A stretch of DNA of 64,000 nt from Arthrobacter sp. StoSoilB19 (GCF_019977275.1 NZ_AP024650.1:1-64000); one strand, 5' to 3'. Shown: positions 1 to 12,329, counted from the first letter of the stretch. Program-made: numbers and translations. The notes: a model not told the origin generated them from the sequence alone.

Positions 1-1422
1 ATGACAGTAGACGAAGCCAACCACGCCAATACTGTCGGAAGTTCCTGGCGCCGGGTTGTCAGCCTGCTGGAACAGGACCACCGCGTATCACCCCGCCAGA
101 GGGGCTTTGTCATCCTTGCCCAGGCGCAGGGGCTCATCGGTTCCACCCTCCTGGTGGCCGTGCCCAATGAACTCACCCGGGAAGTGCTCCAGACCCAGGT
201 CAAGGACGCCCTGGACGATGCCCTGCACAACGTCTTCTCCGAGGACATCCGCTGCGCCATCGACGTCGACACGGATCTGGTTCCCATCCATGAGGAGCCT
301 GAGCCCGTCGTCGAGCCCGCCTACGCACCTGACCAGCTCATCGAGCAGAAGCCGCAGCCCATGCTGCCCAGCACGTCGCATGAATTCGGCCGGTTGAACC
401 CCAAGTACGTCTTCGACACCTTCGTGATCGGTTCCTCGAACCGCTTTGCCCACGCAGCCGCCGTCGCTGTCGCCGAAGCTCCTGCCAAGGCGTACAACCC
501 GCTCTTCATCTACGGTGACTCCGGACTGGGCAAGACCCACCTCCTGCACGCAATCGGCCACTACGCCCGGCGGCTCTACAGCGGGATCCGTGTCCGCTAC
601 GTCAACTCCGAAGAGTTCACCAACGACTTCATCAACTCCATCCGTGACGACGAGGGCGCCAGCTTCAAGACCACGTACCGGAACGTGGACGTGCTGCTCA
701 TCGACGACATCCAGTTCCTGGCGGGCAAGGACCGGACGCTGGAGGAGTTCTTCCACACGTTCAACTCGCTCCACAACAACAACAAGCAGGTAGTCATCAC
801 CTCGGACCAGCCGCCCAAGCTGCTGGCAGGGTTCGAGGACCGCATGAAGTCCCGGTTCGAGTGGGGCCTGCTGACGGACATCCAGCCGCCGGAACTCGAA
901 ACCCGTATCGCCATCCTCCGCAAGAAGGCACTGAGCGAGGGATTGTCGGCACCGGATGATGCCCTGGAGTACATCGCTTCCAAGATTTCCAGCAATATCC
1001 GCGAGCTTGAAGGTGCCCTGATCCGGGTAACGGCCTTCGCAAGCCTGAACCGCCAGCCCGTGGACGTGGCACTTGCCGAAATGGTCCTGAAGGACCTGAT
1101 TACCGACGACGGCGCGCAGGAGATCACGTCCGCCCAGATCCTCCAACAGACGGCGGACTACTTCAAGCTCAGCATGGAAGAACTGTGCAGCAAGTCCCGG
1201 ACCCGGACGCTGGTCACCGCCCGGCAGATCGCCATGTACCTCTGCCGGGAGCTGACTGACATGTCGCTTCCCAAGATCGGGCAGGAACTTGGCGGCCGCG
1301 ATCATACGACGGTCATCCACGCCGACCGGAAGATCCGCGAACTGATGGCCGAACGCCGTGTGATTTACAACCAGGTGACAGAGCTGACCAACCGGATCAA
1401 ACAGCAACAGCGCGACTCCTGA
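1..1422 (+). CDS. dnaA: Chromosomal replication initiator protein DnaA
   Basis: ATP-dependent initiator that binds DnaA boxes, melts oriC and loads the replicative helicase in the cytoplasm. The 473-residue protein has an N-terminal interaction domain (about 1-90), a variable linker, an AAA+ domain with Walker A GDSGLGKT at 172-179 and Walker B LLIDD at 232-236, and a C-terminal DNA-binding domain with the DnaA signature [10 protein letters not shown] at 431-440. The linker is short, as is usual in Micrococcaceae; streptomycete proteins have a much longer one. The ATG is base 1 of the window, so upstream start codons and the promoter cannot be checked. Downstream lie the origin and dnaN, the standard bacterial order. 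Confidence 0.98.
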   Translation: MTVDEANHANTVGSSWRRVVSLLEQDHRVSPRQRGFVILAQAQGLIGSTLLVAVPNELTREVLQTQVKDALDDALHNVFSEDIRCAIDVDTDLVPIHEEPEPVVEPAYAPDQLIEQKPQPMLPSTSHEFGRLNPKYVFDTFVIGSSNRFAHAAAVAVAEAPAKAYNPLFIYGDSGLGKTHLLHAIGHYARRLYSGIRVRYVNSEEFTNDFINSIRDDEGASFKTTYRNVDVLLIDDIQFLAGKDRTLEEFFHTFNSLHNNNKQVVITSDQPPKLLAGFEDRMKSRFEWGLLTDIQPPELETRIAILRKKALSEGLSAPDDALEYIASKISSNIRELEGALIRVTAFASLNRQPVDVALAEMVLKDLITDDGAQEITSAQILQQTADYFKLSMEELCSKSRTRTLVTARQIAMYLCRELTDMSLPKIGQELGGRDHTTVIHADRKIRELMAERRVIYNQVTELTNRIKQQQRDS

Positions 1423-1960
1423 ATCCACACCGCCCCCGGCACTCCATACCTTATTAACAGGGGCATGTGGATAAGCCTGTGGATAGTTAAGGGGACAAGC
1501 GCGGTTAATGGGCTTAAAACCCTTAAGCCGTCTGTGGATCGTTAAAAACCGGCTTTCACGTTGTCCCCATCCACACCCTGTTTAAAACCCAGTTAACGCA
1601 CAGTCCGTGAACAGGCCTTAACCGCGGAACGGTGGGGCAGGACAGGGTTATCCACAGTTTCCACAGCAGTTATTAACACTACGAATCCCAAAAAATTGAA
1701 TTCCCTCAAACAACAAGATCGATCCGAACACCCGGCGAGGGGGCCTGCCGGCCCCAAAGCGGGCCGGGCTGTACACCGGGGGATGGGTTAATCGAGGATC
1801 TTCCGGCTAAGCTGTCAGCAGCGCTCCCATCCCTGGGTTTCTGCGTGGTTGCGACCTCGACGAACCATGCACCAGCCAGGGTGCGCCCCACTTCTTCCGG
1901 AGTTTCCCTGCGAAATTCCCGGGTTTACCTGGCAGCAGCAATGAAAGGCGGCACCCTTCC
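1423..1960. other. oriC: oriC, dnaA-dnaN intergenic origin region
   Basis: This 538-base gene-free region carries exact DnaA boxes at 1466-1474 (minus, TGTGGATAA) and 1648-1656 (plus, TTATCCACA). Weaker versions lie at 1478-1486 (CTATCCACA on minus), 1533-1541, 1561-1569 (TTGTCCCCA) and 1567-1575. Ten TTAA tetranucleotides fall between 1454 and 1676, striking in a high-GC genome. An A/T-rich stretch with a run of six A lies around 1690-1710 and is a candidate unwinding element. The distal part, 1720-1940, holds the dnaN leader; I see no clear promoter there. Position between dnaA and dnaN plus boxes make the origin assignment strong; the exact unwinding site is inference. Confidence 0.9.
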
Positions 1961-3085
1961 GTGAAGTTCAGAGTCGATCGGGACGTCCTGGCAGAAGCCG
2001 TCACCTGGACAGCCCGCTCGTTGTCTCCGCGGCCGCCGGTGCCTGTCCTCTCCGGCCTGCTGTTGAAGGCTGAAGCGGGAACGGTCAGCCTCTCCAGCTT
2101 CGACTACGAGACCTCGGCACGGCTTGAAATCACGGCGGACATCAGGGACGAAGGAACCATCCTCGTGTCGGGCCGCCTGCTCGCCGACATCTGCCGCAGC
2201 CTGCCTTCCGCTCCGGTGGATGTCGAAACGGATGGCAACAAAGTCACGCTCACCTGCCGCCGAAGCAGCTTCCACCTGGCCACCATGCCCGAAGCCGAGT
2301 ACCCCCCGCTGCCTGCTCTGCCGGCCATCAGTGGAACCGTTCCGGGCGACGCCTTTGCCCAGGCCGTTTCCCAGGTCATCATCGCTGCGAGCAAGGACGA
2401 CACCCTCCCCATCCTCACCGGCGTGCGGATGGAGATCGAAGACGACCTGATAACGCTTCTGGCAACGGACCGGTACCGGCTCGCCATGCGCGAAGTACCG
2501 TGGAAGCCGGTTACCCCGGGCATCTCCACCAGTGCCCTGGTCAAGGCCAAGACCCTCAACGAGGTGGCCAAGACGCTGGGCAACAGCGGTGACATCAACC
2601 TGGCCCTGTCCGACGACGACAGCCGGCTTATCGGCTTCGAAAGCGGCGGCCGCACCACAACGTCACTGCTGGTGGACGGTGACTACCCGAAAATCCGTTC
2701 GCTGTTCCCGGAGTCCACGCCCATCCACGCCACCGTCCAGACGCAGGAACTGGTGGAGGCCGTCCGGCGCGTCTCGCTCGTGGCCGAACGCAACACCCCG
2801 GTCCGGCTTGCTTTCACCTCAGGCCTGCTGAACCTGGACGCAGGCACCGGTGAGGACGCCCAAGCCTCCGAGGAGCTGGAGGCCCAGCTTTCCGGTGACG
2901 ACATCACGGTTGCCTTCAACCCGCATTACCTGATTGAAGGCCTCAGCGTCATTGAGACCAAGTTCGTCCGTTTCTCCTTCACCACGGCGCCCAAGCCGGC
3001 TATGATCACGGCCCAGGCAGACGCCGACGGCGAGGACCAGGATGACTACCGCTACCTGGTGATGCCGGTCCGCCTTCCCAACTAG
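1961..3085 (+). CDS. dnaN: DNA polymerase III sliding clamp, beta subunit
   Basis: Ring-shaped processivity clamp that tethers DNA polymerase III and many repair enzymes to DNA. The 374 residues fit the three repeated clamp domains of the family. The N-terminus MKFRVDRDVLAEAVTW is typical. The start is GTG at 1961, supported by a GAAAGGCGG ribosome-binding site at 1943-1951; no in-frame ATG is better placed. It follows oriC and precedes gnd and recF, the normal actinobacterial order. Nothing in it looks abnormal. Confidence 0.97.
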   Translation: MKFRVDRDVLAEAVTWTARSLSPRPPVPVLSGLLLKAEAGTVSLSSFDYETSARLEITADIRDEGTILVSGRLLADICRSLPSAPVDVETDGNKVTLTCRRSSFHLATMPEAEYPPLPALPAISGTVPGDAFAQAVSQVIIAASKDDTLPILTGVRMEIEDDLITLLATDRYRLAMREVPWKPVTPGISTSALVKAKTLNEVAKTLGNSGDINLALSDDDSRLIGFESGGRTTTSLLVDGDYPKIRSLFPESTPIHATVQTQELVEAVRRVSLVAERNTPVRLAFTSGLLNLDAGTGEDAQASEELEAQLSGDDITVAFNPHYLIEGLSVIETKFVRFSFTTAPKPAMITAQADADGEDQDDYRYLVMPVRLPN

Positions 3086-3086
3086 T

Positions 3087-3139
3087 CCCCATCGGCTCCC
3101 AGCCTTCGCACGCTCAGGCCGGGTCCCTCGCCGATGGGG
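3087..3139. repeat. Inverted repeat after dnaN
   Basis: Arms CCCCATCGGC (3087-3096) and its exact complement (3130-3139) flank a 33-base loop, starting one base past the dnaN stop. There is no T-run, so it is not a classical intrinsic terminator. It could slow decay or transcription between dnaN and gnd. Confidence 0.5.
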
Positions 3140-3199
3140 CCCCAACCACCGCCACCCTCGCCTCATAGGCTCCCGCCATGCAGAAAGAGAACCCGCATA

Positions 3200-4084
3200 A
3201 TGCACATTGGACTGATTGGCCTTGGCAAAATGGGATTCAACATGCGCGAGCGGCTGCGCAAAGGTGGCGTGGAGGTCACCGGCTATGACCGGAACCCGGA
3301 CGTCACTGATGCCGCCAGCGTCGATGACCTGATCGCTGCCGTCCCGGTGCCCAGGATTATTTGGGTGATGGTGCCGTCGGGGGCCATCACGGACGCGGTA
3401 ATCAGCGAACTCAGTGAAAAACTGGAACAGGGCGACCTGGTCATCGACGGCGGGAACTCCCGGTTCACCGAAGACCAGAAACACGGCGAACTGCTTGCCG
3501 CCAAGGGGATCCGCTTTGCGGACTGCGGCGTCTCGGGCGGAGTCTGGGGCCTGCAGAACGGCTATGGACTGATGGCCGGCGGTGACGCCGCCGACATCGA
3601 ACGCGCACTGCCCGTCTTTGACGCCCTGCGCCCCGAGGGCGAACGGGCGGACAGTTTCGTCCACGTGGGCGGCATCGGTGCCGGCCATTACGCCAAGATG
3701 GTCCACAACGGAATCGAGTACGGCCTGATGCAGGCATATGCCGAAGGCTACGAACTGCTCGCGGCCAAGGACATCGTCACCGACCTGCCCGGCACCTTCC
3801 GGGCATGGCAGAAGGGAACGGTGGTCCGCTCGTGGCTGCTGGACCTCATGGTCAAGGCACTTGACGAGGACCCGGGACTGTCCTCGATCGACGACTACGT
3901 AGAGGACTCGGGCGAGGGCCGCTGGACCGTGGAAGAGGCCATTGCCAACGCAGTGCCCGCTCCGGCCATCACCGCCGCGCTGTTCGCCCGGTTCGCATCG
4001 CGCGAAGACACCTCTCCTGCCATGAAGATGGTTTCCGCGCTCCGCCACCAGTTTGGCGGCCACGCAACCCGTCCCGCCAAGTAG
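3200..4084 (+). CDS. gnd: 6-phosphogluconate dehydrogenase, decarboxylating, short type
   Basis: Oxidises 6-phosphogluconate to ribulose 5-phosphate and CO2 in the pentose phosphate pathway. The protein is 294 residues, the length of the short (YqeC-like, often NAD-preferring) class rather than the 470-residue class. The N-terminal dinucleotide fold shows GLGKMG at 7-12, followed by a DGGNSRF substrate-binding segment and the [10 protein letters not shown] active-site helix with the catalytic lysine. I place the start at the ATG at 3200; an upstream ATG at 3134 would add 22 low-complexity proline-rich residues before the Rossmann fold. The gene lies between dnaN and recF as in many actinobacteria. 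Cofactor preference is not readable here. Confidence 0.93.
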   Translation: MHIGLIGLGKMGFNMRERLRKGGVEVTGYDRNPDVTDAASVDDLIAAVPVPRIIWVMVPSGAITDAVISELSEKLEQGDLVIDGGNSRFTEDQKHGELLAAKGIRFADCGVSGGVWGLQNGYGLMAGGDAADIERALPVFDALRPEGERADSFVHVGGIGAGHYAKMVHNGIEYGLMQAYAEGYELLAAKDIVTDLPGTFRAWQKGTVVRSWLLDLMVKALDEDPGLSSIDDYVEDSGEGRWTVEEAIANAVPAPAITAALFARFASREDTSPAMKMVSALRHQFGGHATRPAK

Positions 4085-4129
4085 CACCCACCGGGAACCA
4101 GCAGCGTTCCCAGAATTGCCGAAAACCGC

Positions 4130-5335
4130 GTGTACCTGGAACACCTTTCACTGACCGACTTCCGCAGTTACGCCCAGGTTGACCTTGCCCTGGGCCCGGG
4201 CGTCACCGTCCTGGTGGGATACAACGGCATCGGCAAGACCAACCTCATGGAGGCCATCGGCTACCTGGCCACGCTCAGCTCGCACCGGGTGGGTTCCGAT
4301 GCGCCGCTGCTGCGGTTCGGCACGGAGCGTGCCCTGGTGCGTGCCCGGCTGGTCCGCGGAACCCAGGTCACGGTCCTAGAGCTGGAAATCAATGCCGGCC
4401 GCGCCAACCGTGGCCGCATCAACCGCAGCAACCCGGTCCGTGCCCGCGATCTTCTCGGCATCTGCCAGACCGTCCTGTTCGCGCCGGAAGACCTGGCATT
4501 GGTCAAGGGCGATCCGTCCAACCGCCGCCGCTTCCTTGATGAGCTGCTGGCCAGCCTTATTCCGCATCATGTCGCCACCCGCAGTGACTACGACCGTGTC
4601 CTGAAACAGCGCAATGCCCTGCTGAAATCGGCCCGCGCCGGAAAATTCACCGCAGCGCATGAATCCACCCTCGACGTATGGGACCAGCACATGGCCCGCG
4701 CCGGCGCGGAACTGTTGCACGCCCGGCTGGAGCTGGTGGAACGGCTCCGCCCGCACCTGGCCCGCGCCTATGCTGAGCTCACGGACGCCACCAAGCCCGC
4801 CGACGCCACCTACCGTTCAACGCTCCAGAACCAAATGGACGACGACGGCGTCCCGGCCGGCGGCGTGCAGCGCGCCGCTGCCGGGGGTACTTCGGACGGG
4901 CAGGATGACCTGCGACTTCTCTCGGTGGAACAACTCACGGAACGGTATGTCCAGGCCTTTGCGGAGTCGCGGAAGAAGGAACTGGAACGGGGCATATCGC
5001 TGGTTGGGCCGCACCGTGACGAACTGGAGCTGATGCTGGGCCAGGCGCCGGCCAAGGGGTATGCCTCGCATGGGGAAACATGGTCCATGTGCCTGTCGCT
5101 CCGGCTGGCCTCGTACTACGTGATGCTGGACGATGCCCGGACCGGAGGCTCGGCGCCCATCCTCATCCTGGACGATGTGTTTGCCGAACTTGATGTCCAG
5201 CGGCGGCGTAAACTGGCGGCAATAGTCTCCGGCGCGGAACAGGTCCTGGTGACCGCCGCCGTCGACGCCGATATTCCGGAAGAGCTGTCCGGGCGGCGGG
5301 TGAAGGTCATCCCGGGAGGTATCGATGAGCACTGA
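4130..5335 (+). CDS. recF: DNA replication/repair protein RecF
   Basis: SMC-like ATPase that helps load RecA at gapped DNA in recombinational repair. The 401-residue protein starts MYLEHLSLTDFRSY, the usual RecF opening. It has Walker A GYNGIGKT at 30-37 and a C-terminal ABC-type region with ILILDDVFAELD (Walker B/D-loop). The start is a GTG at 4130; starting later would remove the first beta strand. The end overlaps the next gene by 11 bases, which implies translational coupling. Confidence 0.96.
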   Translation: MYLEHLSLTDFRSYAQVDLALGPGVTVLVGYNGIGKTNLMEAIGYLATLSSHRVGSDAPLLRFGTERALVRARLVRGTQVTVLELEINAGRANRGRINRSNPVRARDLLGICQTVLFAPEDLALVKGDPSNRRRFLDELLASLIPHHVATRSDYDRVLKQRNALLKSARAGKFTAAHESTLDVWDQHMARAGAELLHARLELVERLRPHLARAYAELTDATKPADATYRSTLQNQMDDDGVPAGGVQRAAAGGTSDGQDDLRLLSVEQLTERYVQAFAESRKKELERGISLVGPHRDELELMLGQAPAKGYASHGETWSMCLSLRLASYYVMLDDARTGGSAPILILDDVFAELDVQRRRKLAAIVSGAEQVLVTAAVDADIPEELSGRRVKVIPGGIDEH

Positions 5336-5879
5336 GCAGGGCGGGGGGCCGCAGCCCGGCCGCGAGCCTGACAACATCGATGCCCCGCAGGCTGCGCTGA
5401 ACCGGATGCGCGAAGCCGCGGCCGCGCGCGGTGAAGTCCGGCGCAGGGTGGCCCGGCCTGGTTCGCAGAAGGCCAAGGGCGGTATCCGTGACACGCGCGG
5501 CTTCAGCCAGTTCCACTCCACGGGCCGCGACCCCCTGGGCCTGGGAAAAGTTGTTGGCCGGCTGGTGGCAGAGCGCGGCTGGACGTCACCGGTGGCCGTC
5601 GGTTCCGTCATGGCGGAGTGGGCCACACTGGTGGGGCCGGAAATCTCGGCCCACTGCACTCCCGAAAGCTTTACCGACACCACACTCCACGTGCGGTGTG
5701 ATTCCACTGCCTGGGCCACGCAGCTGCGGCTTTTGAGCAGCAGCCTCCTCGATAAATTCCGCCGGGAACTGGGCGACGGCGTGGTGACCAGCATCCAGGT
5801 ACTCGGCCCCTCGGCACCCAGCTGGCGCAAGGGTGGACGCAGCGTCAACGGCCGTGGGCCGCGGGACACGTACGGATAG
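5325..5879 (+). CDS. DUF721 domain protein (DciA-like)
   Basis: This 184-residue protein has an N-terminal charged region, then a DUF721 domain from about residue 65 (GKVVGRLVAERGW to TSIQVLG). The domain resembles the KH-like fold of DciA, the helicase-loading partner in many bacteria lacking DnaC/DnaI; that link is family knowledge, not shown here. The start overlaps recF by 11 bases, and gyrB follows after a long leader. Its place between recF and gyrB matches many actinobacterial genomes and supports a replication role. The N-terminal 60 residues are low complexity and poorly constrained. Confidence 0.88.
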   Translation: MSTEQGGGPQPGREPDNIDAPQAALNRMREAAAARGEVRRRVARPGSQKAKGGIRDTRGFSQFHSTGRDPLGLGKVVGRLVAERGWTSPVAVGSVMAEWATLVGPEISAHCTPESFTDTTLHVRCDSTAWATQLRLLSSSLLDKFRRELGDGVVTSIQVLGPSAPSWRKGGRSVNGRGPRDTYG

Positions 5880-6257
5880 CCGGCACCCAGCTCTTGAAAC
5901 TGCGCCCGAGGGCGTGTAGGGCGCTGTAAGGACCGCAGCGTGTATAGGCACCCGGAGGGCGTACCGCGGGGCCGCCCTAGGCGGGACCCAGAGCCTCGGA
6001 GGGCCATGTTCACTGGCGGCGAAGGCCCTCCGAATGCAGGGATCTGGACCTGTTCGCGGTAGAATCGATGCAGATAACTGGGCGCGGATGAAACGTTGAC
6101 ACCAGTCCGTTCTCCGCGCGCTATCCGCGTGCGGAGCGTGGAGCACCAACCGTCAGCAAGTCACCGGCGCCATAAGTTTGTGCCTGTTGGCGGGTGGCTT
6201 TTCCTTGGGAAAAGAAACCGGCCGGCCATCATCGAGAACAGAGGAGTCGCAGCGCCT
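5880..6257 (+). promoter_or_regulatory. gyrB leader region with a 10-bp inverted repeat
   Basis: The 378-base gap holds no credible gene. A perfect inverted repeat, TCGGAGGGCC at 5996-6005 and its complement at 6024-6033, encloses 18 bases. A smaller one (AGGGCG 5956-5961, CGCCCT 5973-5978) lies upstream. A TAGAAT at 6060-6065 could be a -10 element, but no convincing -35 accompanies it. If it is used, the gyrB mRNA leader would be nearly 190 bases. No T-run follows the repeats. The gyrB ribosome-binding site is GAGGAG at about 6241. Confidence 0.5.
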
Positions 6258-8342
6258 GTGGCTAACGACAATACAGATATTCTGGCAGCAGATACAGCAG
6301 TCGAGGATGGCCGCACCCCTGATACCCCGGCTGCGCCCAGCACCCAAAGGGAATACGGCGCCAGCGATATCACTGTGCTTGAAGGCCTGGAAGCTGTCCG
6401 CAAGCGTCCCGGCATGTACATCGGCTCCACAGGGCCCCGCGGCCTGCACCACCTGGTCTATGAAGTGGTGGACAACTCAGTGGATGAGGCGCTGGCCGGC
6501 TACTGCAGCCATATCGAGGTGGTCCTTCAGGCCGACGGCGGCGTGAAGGTGGTGGACGACGGCCGCGGCATTCCCGTGGACATGCACCCCACTGAACATA
6601 AGCCCACCGTCGAGGTGGTCATGACCATCCTGCACGCCGGCGGCAAGTTCGGCGGCGGCGGTTATGCCGTCTCCGGTGGCCTGCACGGTGTCGGCATTTC
6701 CGTGGTCAACGCCCTCTCCAGCCGCGTGGACACCGAAGTGCGGCGCCAGGGGCACGTATGGCGGATGTCGTTTGCCGACGGCGGCAAGCCCCAGGGCAGC
6801 CTGGTTAAGGGCGAGGAGACGGACGCCACCGGCACCACCCAGACCTTCTACCCCGATCCTGCGATCTTTGAATCCACCGAGTTCGATTTCGAGACGCTCC
6901 GCGCCCGTTTCCAGCAGATGGCCTTCCTGAACAAGGGCCTGCGTATCACCTTGACGGACGAGCGCACGGCAGCCGACGACTCGGACGGCGACCTGGACCT
7001 CGACGACCTCAGCACCGAGGGTGAGGTCAGCGCAGAGCACCGCACAGTGGTGTACCAGTACGACGAAGGCCTGCTGGACTACGTCAAGCACCTGAACTCG
7101 GGCAAGAAGGTGGAGGTTGTCCACGAAGACGTCATCGCCTTCGAAACCGAGGACACGGAACGCCGCATCGCCCTGGAAATGGCCATGCAGTGGACCAGCG
7201 CGTACTCCGAGAGCGTGCACACCTACGCCAACACCATCAACACCCACGAGGGCGGCACCCACGAAGAAGGTTTCCGCGCTGCCCTGACATCCCTCATCAA
7301 CCGGTACGCCCGGGAGAAGGGCATCATCAAGGAGAAGGAAGACAACCTCACGGGTGACGACATCCGTGAGGGCCTCACCGCCGTCATCTCCGTCAAACTG
7401 GCTGAACCCCAGTTCGAAGGCCAGACCAAAACCAAGCTGGGCAACTCCGAGGTCAAGGGCTTCGTCCAGCGCGTTGTCACCGACGGCCTGGGCGACTGGC
7501 TGGAGCGCAACCCAGGCCCCGCCCGCGACGTCATCCGCAAGGCGATCTCCGCCGCCCAGGCAAGGATGGCAGCGCGCAAGGCCCGGGACAATGCCCGGCG
7601 CAAGAGCCCGCTGGAGTCCTTTGGCATGCCTGGCAAGCTTTCCGACTGCTCCTCCAAGGATCCGGAAAAGTGCGAGGTCTACATCGTGGAGGGTGACTCC
7701 GCCGGTGGTTCCGCCAAGCGCGGCCGCAACCCCGAGACACAGGCCATCCTGCCGCTGCGCGGCAAGATCCTGAACGTGGAACGCGCGCGCCTGGACAAGG
7801 CCCTGGGCAACGCGGAGGTCCAGTCCATGATCACCGCCTTCGGAACCGGCATCGGTGAGGACTTCGACCTCGCCAAGCTGCGGTACCACAAGATTGTGCT
7901 CATGGCAGATGCCGACGTGGATGGCCAGCACATCACCACCCTGCTGATGACCCTGCTGTTCCGCTACATGCGTCCCCTGATCGAGAACGGCTACGTGTAC
8001 CTGGCGCAGCCGCCGCTGTACCGGATCAAATGGTCCAACGCGCCGCATGACTACGTCTACAGCGACCGCGAACGCGACGCCAAGCTGGTGGCGGGACAGG
8101 CCGCCGGTCGCCGCATCCCCAAGGATAACGGCATCCAGCGCTACAAGGGCCTGGGCGAGATGGACTACACCGAGCTGTGGGACACCACCATGGATCCCGA
8201 CCACCGCACGCTGCTGCAGGTGACCATGGACGATGCCCTTGCCGCCGACCAGATCTTCTCCGTCCTCATGGGCGAAGACGTGGAATCACGCCGCAACTTC
8301 ATCCAGCAGAACGCCAAGGATGTCAGGTTCCTGGACATCTAA
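6258..8342 (+). CDS. gyrB: DNA gyrase subunit B
   Basis: ATPase subunit of the A2B2 gyrase that introduces negative supercoils. The GTG at 6258 gives 694 residues beginning [12 protein letters not shown], the usual actinobacterial start. A farther upstream ATG at 6096 would add 54 residues that match nothing conserved. The GHKL ATPase has [14 protein letters not shown] and [12 protein letters not shown]. The TOPRIM domain has [23 protein letters not shown] and DADVDGQHI. The C-terminal tail has QRYKGLGEM. gyrA follows after 55 bases on the same strand. Confidence 0.97.
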   Translation: MANDNTDILAADTAVEDGRTPDTPAAPSTQREYGASDITVLEGLEAVRKRPGMYIGSTGPRGLHHLVYEVVDNSVDEALAGYCSHIEVVLQADGGVKVVDDGRGIPVDMHPTEHKPTVEVVMTILHAGGKFGGGGYAVSGGLHGVGISVVNALSSRVDTEVRRQGHVWRMSFADGGKPQGSLVKGEETDATGTTQTFYPDPAIFESTEFDFETLRARFQQMAFLNKGLRITLTDERTAADDSDGDLDLDDLSTEGEVSAEHRTVVYQYDEGLLDYVKHLNSGKKVEVVHEDVIAFETEDTERRIALEMAMQWTSAYSESVHTYANTINTHEGGTHEEGFRAALTSLINRYAREKGIIKEKEDNLTGDDIREGLTAVISVKLAEPQFEGQTKTKLGNSEVKGFVQRVVTDGLGDWLERNPGPARDVIRKAISAAQARMAARKARDNARRKSPLESFGMPGKLSDCSSKDPEKCEVYIVEGDSAGGSAKRGRNPETQAILPLRGKILNVERARLDKALGNAEVQSMITAFGTGIGEDFDLAKLRYHKIVLMADADVDGQHITTLLMTLLFRYMRPLIENGYVYLAQPPLYRIKWSNAPHDYVYSDRERDAKLVAGQAAGRRIPKDNGIQRYKGLGEMDYTELWDTTMDPDHRTLLQVTMDDALAADQIFSVLMGEDVESRRNFIQQNAKDVRFLDI

Positions 8343-8397
8343 GGACCCGCTCCAAAGTATTCGGAACCAGACATATACCTGAAACGGAAAATAAAGA

Positions 8398-11068
<2,671 letters not shown>

Positions 11069-11076
<8 letters not shown>

Positions 11077-11740
11077 TTCCGACTCATTTCCCAAGCCGAA
11101 CAGTACTGTTCCCGACGGGAACCGGCCTGCAGGGGCTCCCCGCGTGAACGCCCCCGTACGTCCGCAGCAGCGGCCGGCAGCCCCTGCCGGCGCTCCCGGC
11201 CAGCGACCTGCTGTCCCGGGCCAGCGGCCGCAGCAGGGAGACCGTCCCGCGCAGCCCGGCCAGCGCCCCTTCCAGGGCCCTCAGGGGCAGCGCCCGGCAC
11301 CGGCGGGGCAGCGTCCCGCCCAAGGGGCCCCGGGCCAGGGGACGCCCGGCCTGGTCAAGCCGGCGCCGAAGGCCAAGGTCCGCCGGGCCCGTCTTCTGAT
11401 CAGCAAGGTGGACCCGTGGTCCGTCCTGAAGATGGCGTTCCTGCTCTCCGTGGCACTGGGAATCGTTACCGTGGTGGCCGCCATTGTCCTCTGGACTGTT
11501 CTGGACCTGACCGGGATCTTCGACCAGGTGGACAGCCTGCTCGGTACGCTCGCAGGTTCTGAAAGCGGCGGCTTCGAACTGAAGAAGGTGGCCTCACTGG
11601 GACAGGTCGCCTCGTTCGCCACCATCATTGCCGTGGTCAACGTCGTCCTGTTGACGGCGCTGTCCATGCTGTCAGCTGTCCTCTACAACATTTCTGCCAC
11701 CCTGGTGGGCGGCATTGGCGTTACCCTCACCGACGACTAG
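11069..11740 (+). CDS. DUF3566 membrane protein
   Basis: This 223-residue protein has an N-terminal half rich in Pro, Gln, Gly and Arg (about 1-105, with repeated GQRP-like units) and a C-terminal DUF3566 domain from about 115. That domain has two predicted membrane segments: [20 protein letters not shown], and a second near the end starting [18 protein letters not shown]. The GTG start at 11069 overlaps gyrA, so the two are probably cotranscribed. The family sits next to gyrA across actinobacteria; its function is unknown to me. The repeat-rich N-terminus is presumably cytoplasmic and disordered. Confidence 0.9.
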
Positions 11741-11747
11741 GAAGCCA

Positions 11748-11774
11748 TTTCCGCCGGCCCAAAACCGGCGGAAA
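11748..11774 (+). terminator. Hairpin after the gyrA-DUF3566 unit
   Basis: A perfect 10-bp stem (TTTCCGCCGG and its complement, loop CCCAAAA) lies eight bases past the stop codon. No T-run follows, so termination may be partial or factor-assisted. Confidence 0.6.
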
Positions 11775-11837
11775 GGCCCGATTTGAGATCGGGCCGGGGT
11801 GTGCTGTAAAGTCATGTCTCGGCCCGATGAGGGATCG
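11775..11837 (+). promoter_or_regulatory. tRNA-Ile promoter flanked by two related hairpins
   Basis: A -35 TTGAGA (11783-11788) and a -10 TAAAGT (11807-11812) with an 18-base spacer would start RNA near 11819, about 20 bases before the tRNA. The -35 lies in the loop of a perfect 8-bp hairpin, GGCCCGAT/ATCGGGCC (11775-11795). A near-copy (arms at 11821-11828 and 11834-11841) overlaps the 5' end of the tRNA. Confidence 0.5.
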
Positions 11838-11911
11838 GGGCGTATAGCTCAGGCGGTTAGAGCGCTTCGCTGATAACGAAGAGGTCCCAGGTTCAAGTCC
11901 TGGTACGCCCA
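11838..11911 (+). tRNA. tRNA-Ile (GAT anticodon)
   Basis: The 74-base cloverleaf has a GGGCGTA/TACGCCC acceptor stem. The anticodon loop CTGATAA has GAT at 11872-11874, closed by CTTCG/CGAAG. The T arm is CCAGGTTCAAGTCCTGG. The discriminator is A11911 and CCA is not encoded, since ACGG follows. Confidence 0.97.
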
Positions 11912-11982
11912 CGGAACCTGTGCAGGTTTCAAACAAGGGTCAGGGATGGATTCATCCATTACCTGGCTGGAACGGGGAGCAT

Positions 11983-12099
11983 GTGAAGAAGTTGCTTGTA
12001 CTGGCAGCGGCAATCGCAGGCATCCTGGTCTACCGGAAAGCACAGGAATCCGAAGCCCGGAAAACAGTCTGGAGCAAGTCAACCGATACGGTGGACTAG
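11983..12099 (+). CDS. DLW-39 family micro-protein
   Basis: A GTG-initiated 38-residue frame between two tRNA genes, beginning MKKLLVLAAAIAGILVYRK and ending WSKSTDTVD. It matches my recollection of the DLW-39 family: a short hydrophobic N-terminal helix (about 3-17), a charged stretch, and a tryptophan followed by a D-x-V-type end near residue 39. The hydrophobic part could be a membrane anchor. A GGGGAG motif lies 3-4 bases upstream of the start, rather close. Function is unknown to me. Confidence 0.8.
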   Translation: MKKLLVLAAAIAGILVYRKAQESEARKTVWSKSTDTVD

Positions 12100-12171
12100 C
12101 CCGGGAGCCCGCACCGGGAGCCTGTCAGGGGCTCCACGGTTCTAGGGTATGATTGACGGGTTGCTTCTTAT

Positions 12172-12247
12172 GGGGGCATGGCGCAATTGGTAGCGCACCT
12201 GCTTTGCAAGCAGGGGGTTCGGGGTTCGAGTCCCCGTGCCTCCACCA
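12172..12247 (+). tRNA. tRNA-Ala (TGC anticodon)
   Basis: The 76-base gene has a GGGGGCA/TGCCTCC acceptor stem, anticodon loop TTTGCAA with TGC at 12205-12207, and an encoded CCA at 12245-12247. A -10-like TATGAT (12148-12153) lies 18 bases upstream. It pairs with tRNA-Ile in the order usually seen inside rRNA operons, but no rRNA is present here. Confidence 0.97.
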
Positions 12248-12252
12248 TAAGG

Positions 12253-12290
12253 AAGTCCCGGTCAGCGGAAACGCTGGCCGGGACTTTTCG
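12253..12290 (+). terminator. Intrinsic terminator after tRNA-Ala
   Basis: A 15-bp stem (12253-12267 with 12272-12286, one wobble) with a GAAA tetraloop, ending in TTTT. Confidence 0.9.
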
Positions 12291-12329
12291 CTTTCCATCT
12301 CTGTCAGGGACGAGCTTCAGGGGGTTGCC

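Noticed and set aside
88..1428. Long open frame antisense to dnaA
   Set aside because: Shadow of dnaA, with no recognisable domain.
6477..8204. Long open frame of 575 codons antisense to gyrB
   Set aside because: High-GC coding DNA leaves the opposite strand open; composition is Val/Gly/Asp/His-rich without any motif, and gyrB is unmistakable.
11838..12247. rRNA operon, because tRNA-Ile and tRNA-Ala often lie in the 16S-23S spacer
   Set aside because: No 16S or 23S sequence surrounds them; terminators and protein genes do.
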